Positions 6,746 to 7,489 of a stretch of 7,489 nucleotides of DNA are shown one piece after another. The notes under the pieces are model-generated. The model ran no database searches and was not told the origin of the DNA. It was given only the letters and a program-made list of their open reading frames with translations. Position numbers and translations under genes: made by a program. The DNA comes from Rhodobacter sp. (GTDB lineage Bacteria > Pseudomonadota > Alphaproteobacteria > Rhodobacterales > Rhodobacteraceae): assembly GCA_013824045.1 (NCBI GenBank), contig PNND01000119.1:1-7489 (forward strand), written 5' to 3'. Position 1 is the stretch's first letter, and each line of letters opens with the position of its first letter.

Positions 6746-6764
6746 ATATTCTGTCGTATTCAGC
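6728..6764. repeat. Direct repeat TCG(C/T)ATTCAGC upstream of rodZ
   Basis: TCGCATTCAGC (6728-6738) and TCGTATTCAGC (6754-6764) differ at one of 11 positions and are 26 bp apart, between the end of hemA and the rodZ start. The first copy shares bases with the inverted repeat at 6725-6745. Paired sites for one regulator are possible. I saw no convincing sigma70 promoter hexamers in this gap. Confidence 0.35.
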
Positions 6765-6807
6765 ATAAGTTAGCACAGGGCAAGGCCTTTTGCATGTGCG
6801 GAAAGTG

Positions 6808-7489
6808 TCAGGCGGACACCTCGGCGCGATTCAGCGCACAATGCCTCCAAAGTGCATCCATAGCCCGCACAAGATGCTCAATTTGCTTGGAATCGTGCAC
6901 GGGCGAGGGCGTGAAGCGCAGCCGTTCTGTGCCGCGCGGCACTGTGGGGAAGTTGATGGGCTGGACATAGATGCCGTAGGTCTCCAGCAGCATGTCCGAC
7001 AGCATCTTGCAATGCACGGGATCGCCCACATGCACCGGCACGATATGACTGCCATGATCGATGATCGGCAGGCCCAACCCCTTGAGCCGGGTCTTCAGGA
7101 TGCGGGCCTGAAGTTGATGGGCGTCGCGCAGATGCTGCGCGGTCTTCAGGACACGGACCGAGGCCGCGGCCCCGGCCGCAACGGCAGGCGGCAGGCTGGT
7201 GGTGAAGATGAAGCCCGGCGCATAGGACCGGATGGCATCCACCATGCGGGCCGATGCGGCGATGTAGCCGCCAAACACGCCATAGGCCTTGGCCAGCGTG
7301 CCGTTGATGATGTCGATGCGATGCATCTGGCCATCGCGTTCCGCGACCCCTGCCCCGCGCGGGCCATACATGCCCACGGCGTGAACCTCGTCGATATAGG
7401 TCAGCGCGTTGAATTCCTGTGCCAGATCGCAGATCGCGGCGATGGGGCCGAAATCGCCGTCCATCGAATAGATCGATTCAAACGCAATC
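6808..7489 (-). CDS. hemA: 5-aminolevulinate synthase (C-terminal part; 5' end beyond window)
   Basis: This PLP enzyme condenses glycine with succinyl-CoA to 5-aminolevulinate, the first step of haem (and, in phototrophs, bacteriochlorophyll) synthesis in alphaproteobacteria. The last 226 residues are visible, beginning [16 protein letters not shown]. They hold the cofactor-contacting [15 protein letters not shown] segment, the PLP lysine in [14 protein letters not shown] (AAG on the minus strand at 7288-7290), [14 protein letters not shown], and the C-terminal subdomain with [36 protein letters not shown]. These are diagnostic of ALAS within the alpha-oxoamine synthases (KBL, AONS). The end NRAEVSA is followed by TGA. 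The promoter and the N-terminal half lie outside the window. The gap to rodZ is 115 bp, without a clear terminator. Whether this is the only ALAS of the organism cannot be seen. Confidence 0.96.
   Translation of the reverse strand, partial: IAFESIYSMDGDFGPIAAICDLAQEFNALTYIDEVHAVGMYGPRGAGVAERDGQMHRIDIINGTLAKAYGVFGGYIAASARMVDAIRSYAPGFIFTTSLPPAVAAGAAASVRVLKTAQHLRDAHQLQARILKTRLKGLGLPIIDHGSHIVPVHVGDPVHCKMLSDMLLETYGIYVQPINFPTVPRGTERLRFTPSPVHDSKQIEHLVRAMDALWRHCALNRAEVSA

Overview
The window looks like ordinary chromosomal DNA of an alphaproteobacterium of the Rhodobacterales/Rhodobacteraceae type. It is GC-rich, with gene content and protein style typical of that group: 5-aminolevulinate synthase of the C4 (Shemin) haem pathway, a PBP1A with an OB domain, and an alphaproteobacterial RodZ. 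The genus cannot be fixed from the sequence alone, and no mobile element, CRISPR array, tRNA or rRNA was seen.

Layout, left to right. The first 1920 bases hold the N-terminal 640 residues of a class A penicillin-binding protein (mrcA/PBP1A, minus strand, running off the left edge). Upstream of it, also on the minus strand, is a periplasmic AmiC-type N-acetylmuramoyl-L-alanine amidase (2035-3237). A 228-bp divergent intergenic region (3238-3465) separates amiC from a plus-strand DsbA-family periplasmic thiol oxidoreductase (3466-4218). Convergent with that gene, only 9 bp away, is ispG of the MEP isoprenoid pathway (4228-5364, minus). Upstream of ispG is a RodZ-like cell-shape protein (5457-6692, minus), and then the C-terminal half of hemA (6808 to the right edge, minus).

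How the genes fit together. Most of them serve the cell envelope: glycan polymerisation and crosslinking (PBP1A), septal peptidoglycan splitting (amidase), MreB anchoring (RodZ), isoprenoid precursors that also feed undecaprenyl phosphate (IspG), and periplasmic disulfide chemistry (DsbA-like). The rodZ-ispG adjacency is also known from E. coli, which supports both calls. hemA is metabolically separate.

I found no new multi-gene system. The points worth a second look are regulatory and structural: a palindrome lying over the -10 box of a good mrcA promoter; a 17-bp near-perfect palindrome ahead of the DsbA-like gene; a 27-bp tandem repeat at the 3' end of ispG that encodes a 9-residue repeat and, on the other strand, forms what looks like the terminator of the convergent gene; and an inverted repeat plus direct repeat in the rodZ leader.
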